Source: Thiobacillus sp. (GTDB lineage: Bacteria; Pseudomonadota; Gammaproteobacteria; Burkholderiales; Thiobacillaceae). From it: a DNA stretch of 15,638 nucleotides. The position numbers and the translations under genes are program-made. The stretch is taken from positions 1 to 15,638 of the forward strand of contig JANJUT010000227.1 of assembly GCA_024710445.1 (NCBI GenBank). Reading direction: 5' to 3'. Below are positions 14,104-15,638 of this stretch, in pieces. Position 1 is the first letter of the stretch; each line of letters starts with the position of its first letter. The notes beneath the pieces are model-generated. The model was not told where the DNA came from. It ran no database searches and worked only from the letters and a program-made list of their open reading frames with translations.

Positions 14104-14751
14104 TCAAACGCCCATGCAGACGACATATGGCGTGGCATCGTCAAGCGACCCATTGGCTGCTGAAGCGCCGTTAGCGGTTGCGCCGGCCTGCATTGAGCCA
14201 GCATCCGTATCGCCATCGTCCAGTTGAACGTCCAGTTGTTTGGCGAGCTTTCCTGTGATCCCGCCCGAGCAGATGAACCAGGTGCCGCTATTCATGCTGG
14301 TAAAGGGCTTAGTGCTCTGGATGCCGACGGGGCCGCTTACCGCGTTTATTTGTGGGTAATCGGTGGCAGCTATATTGGTTGACCCGGGCGCCAGCCCCGC
14401 TTTCCTGATGTGCTCCCAGAACAGGAAGGACTCATGGGTGTTGGTGGAGCTATTCCATGCCCCGTCGATGATGCCATCACCCGGTGTGCTGCCGGTCGTG
14501 GCGAGTGTTCCACCCGTGTGTGCGACTACGGCGGCATCATCGCCCGGCAGCGCCCGGAATTTGTCCTGGTAGGCGTAAATGAATACCGGAATGTTGCGGA
14601 AGTCGGTTGCGAGGTTTTTTACCCGGGCGCTGTTGATGAGCTCCTGTCCTTTCAGAATGCCGCCGAGCAGCAGGCCGATGATGACCAGCACAATGGCGAT
14701 TTCGATCAGGGTAAAGCCCGACTGGCGTCGCGAGAAGGTGGGATACGGCAT
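14104..14751 (-). CDS. Type IV pilin-like / pseudopilin protein with prepilin leader
   Basis: A 215-residue protein with a class III signal: a 12-residue basic leader MPYPTFSRRQSG, cleaved by prepilin peptidase before Phe13, then FTLIEIAIVLVIIGLLLGGILKG with the conserved Glu at mature position 5. The ectodomain has Cys in TWFICSGG and Cys four residues from the end (YVVCMGV), which could close a C-terminal disulfide loop as in pilins. It is longer than typical PilA and rich in Gly, Ser, Thr and Asp, and it is not next to pilus assembly genes, so major pilin, minor pilin or type II pseudopilin cannot be told apart. The ATG at 14751 has SD AAGGAG nine bases upstream. The frame is open to 14946, but the extra 65 residues precede the leader and cover the promoter. 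Confidence 0.88.
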   Translation of the reverse strand: MPYPTFSRRQSGFTLIEIAIVLVIIGLLLGGILKGQELINSARVKNLATDFRNIPVFIYAYQDKFRALPGDDAAVVAHTGGTLATTGSTPGDGIIDGAWNSSTNTHESFLFWEHIRKAGLAPGSTNIAATDYPQINAVSGPVGIQSTKPFTSMNSGTWFICSGGITGKLAKQLDVQLDDGDTDAGSMQAGATANGASAANGSLDDATPYVVCMGV

Positions 14752-14786
14752 CGTGAAGCTCTCCTTGTATGTTATGTTTCGGCTTT

Positions 14787-14802
14787 TGCAAAATGCGTGC
14801 CA
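14787..14802 (-). promoter_or_regulatory. Sigma-54 (-24/-12) promoter of the pilin-like gene
   Basis: On the minus strand this reads TGGCACGCATTTTGCA, a full match to TGGCACG-N4-TTGCA, with GG (14801-14800) and GC (14789-14788) exactly 10 bases apart. The predicted start near 14776 leaves a leader of about 25 nt that contains the AAGGAG SD. Type IV pilin genes in many Proteobacteria are RpoN- and PilR-dependent. Confidence 0.9.
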
Positions 14803-14817
14803 GGATTTTTGTTTCCG

Positions 14818-14830
14818 CAACCACTTGATA
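14818..14830 (-). promoter_or_regulatory. IHF-consensus site upstream of the pilin sigma-54 promoter
   Basis: The minus strand reads TATCAAGTGGTTG, an exact match to WATCAA-N4-TTR. An A/T-rich tract (TTTTACTTATTAT) precedes it, as in strong IHF sites. At about -42 to -54 it sits where IHF bends DNA between an activator site and sigma-54 polymerase. Confidence 0.65.
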
Positions 14831-14839
14831 ATAATAAGT

Positions 14840-14889
14840 AAAACACGAGTTTTCATGGGTGAATCAATGTGGATTTGACGAAAACACGA
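14840..14889. promoter_or_regulatory. Paired 9-bp repeats, candidate activator sites for the pilin gene
   Basis: AAAACACGA occurs at 14840-14848 and again at 14881-14889 in the same orientation, 41 bases apart (close to four helical turns). From the predicted start site these are about -64 to -72 and -105 to -113, suitable for an enhancer-binding protein such as PilR. A second pair, TGGATTT at 14870-14876 and 14900-14906, overlaps the same stretch. Binding is inferred. Confidence 0.4.
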
Positions 14890-15012
14890 CAGCCACGTCT
14901 GGATTTCATCGATTTTAAGGGCCGCGCTGGGGTTGACGGCCTCCATTTCCCGGATGGAATGCCGATAGCTGTGTCATGCTGAATTTTTCATGTCCCCGCA
15001 TTTCATTCCAAC

Positions 15013-15638
15013 ATGACTGAGCCCACCGTGACGGCGCCCCGACTTGCCTGGCTGACGTCGCTTGCCACGCACTTTACCAATGTGGCTTCCGGGCGCTGGC
15101 TGGCCTTGATGCTGCTGTCCCTGCATGCGGCAGTGGTGTTCGATGCCGACGCGGCGCTCACGCGTGCGTTTCTGCTGGCGCATTATGGCCTGTTCCTGCT
15201 GTGGCAGCCGCTGGTGCGCAGCGAAGCGCGCATCGAGCCGCGTCTCGCGCTTCCGGTCTTTGCCATGGCCGCGCTGCTGGTGCTGGTGGACAGCACCTGG
15301 GTGATGGCCTTGTGGCTGGCGATTCTGGCAGGTCTGGTGGGCTCGGTGGCCACGTCGCAAAACGAGCGTTGCCATAAATGGACGTATTTGCTTGCCCTGG
15401 CCTACCTGCTCGCCCTGCTGATGGCCTGGGTGCTGCCGCAAAGCCTGGGCGACACTTCGCTGTCCGATGTGTTGCAGGTGGGCGTGCGTTATGTCCTGCC
15501 GCTGCTGCCGTTGGTGATCCTGTTCCTGCCTGCTACCCGTCAGCGCAGCGGCGCGTCATCGACGCTCGACTTCATCTATGGCCTGATGCTGTCGCTGCTC
15601 ATCATGGTGATGGCGCTCGGCGTGTTCACCGTGGTGGC
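15013..15638 (+). CDS. Multi-pass membrane protein, 5' part (possible membrane sensor domain)
   Basis: The frame is open from ATG 15013 through the last base, giving 208 residues without a stop; the gene is cut by the window edge. An in-frame stop at 14980-14982 and no other in-frame ATG after it fix this start, though no good SD is present. About seven hydrophobic segments are visible, near residues 29-43, 52-67, 78-92, 96-113, 125-141, 156-173 and 187-208. The linkers are short and basic ones lie after segment 2 (VRSEAR) and segment 4 (NERCHK). I do not recognise a catalytic motif. The layout resembles N-terminal membrane domains of sensor histidine kinases, including those beside pilin genes, but the kinase part, if any, is outside. 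It is divergent from the pilin gene with 261 bases between. Confidence 0.65.
   Translation, partial: MTEPTVTAPRLAWLTSLATHFTNVASGRWLALMLLSLHAAVVFDADAALTRAFLLAHYGLFLLWQPLVRSEARIEPRLALPVFAMAALLVLVDSTWVMALWLAILAGLVGSVATSQNERCHKWTYLLALAYLLALLMAWVLPQSLGDTSLSDVLQVGVRYVLPLLPLVILFLPATRQRSGASSTLDFIYGLMLSLLIMVMALGVFTVV

Noticed and set aside
14752..14946. Longer pilin start (65 extra residues)
   Set aside because: It would place the prepilin leader in mid-protein and read through the sigma-54 promoter; ATG 14751 has a proper SD.
14933..14961. TTGACG as -35 of a promoter for the gene at 15013
   Set aside because: The -35 is good, but no acceptable -10 hexamer is found at 16-18 bases.
14974..15441. 155-codon minus-strand open frame rich in His, Gln, Arg and Gly
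   Set aside because: It is the antisense of the membrane protein frame that starts at 15013; its composition is that of an antisense reading of Leu/Ala-rich coding DNA, and it has no family resemblance.
1..15638. CRISPR array, tRNA/rRNA genes, insertion sequence or prophage
   Set aside because: No regularly spaced repeats, no cloverleaf or rRNA-like stretch, and no transposase, integrase or phage protein was seen on either strand.

Overview
The window is most likely chromosomal DNA from a betaproteobacterium. The gene order kdsD-kdsC-lptC-lptA-lptB-rpoN-hpf-ptsN-hprK-rapZ, an hprK next to ptsN and rapZ, a PEP-CTERM sorting-tail protein and the moderately high G+C all fit. A member of the Nitrosomonadales-like sulfur/iron/ammonia oxidisers is my inference; no single marker here fixes the genus.

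Layout. Bases 1-372 (+) hold the 3' end of a tcdA-type E1-like gene. It converges on a PEP-CTERM protein gene (494-1078, -), with one hairpin terminator between them. From 11955 down to 1341 runs a nearly unbroken minus-strand block of 15 genes, many overlapping by 1-20 bases: kdsD, kdsC, lptC, lptA, lptB (Kdo synthesis and LPS export); rpoN, hpf, ptsN, hprK, rapZ (sigma-54, ribosome hibernation and nitrogen-PTS regulation); a NusG-II domain protein and a Gx-type membrane transporter; then ubiX, a stand-alone Lon N-domain protein, a PNPOx-like flavoprotein and a tiny lipoprotein. Divergent from kdsD is a CPA2 (KefB-like) cation/proton antiporter starting at TTG (12060-14030, +). It converges on a type IV pilin-like gene (14104-14751, -), again with one shared hairpin. 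At the right edge a multi-pass membrane protein (15013 to the end, +) is open and truncated.

How it fits together. The central block joins outer-membrane LPS assembly to the sigma-54 regulatory set. The two lone surface-protein genes at the edges of the block, the PEP-CTERM protein and the pilin, each carry a good sigma-54 (-24/-12) promoter with GG-N10-GC spacing. Each also has enhancer-like elements upstream: an inverted repeat TGTAAA-N11-TTTACA in front of the PEP-CTERM gene, and an IHF-consensus site plus paired 9-bp repeats in front of the pilin gene. The window therefore holds RpoN and two probable members of its regulon.

Most notable oddities: LptB has proline where the ABC-ATPase H-loop histidine should be; a 23-bp near-perfect direct repeat brackets the PEP-CTERM gene; RapZ lacks the basic C-terminal tail that binds RNA in E. 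coli; and the NusG-II/Gx-transporter pair follows rapZ where related genomes often carry further PTS genes. I see no rRNA, tRNA, CRISPR array, insertion sequence or phage gene. No gene-free stretch exceeds 300 bases.
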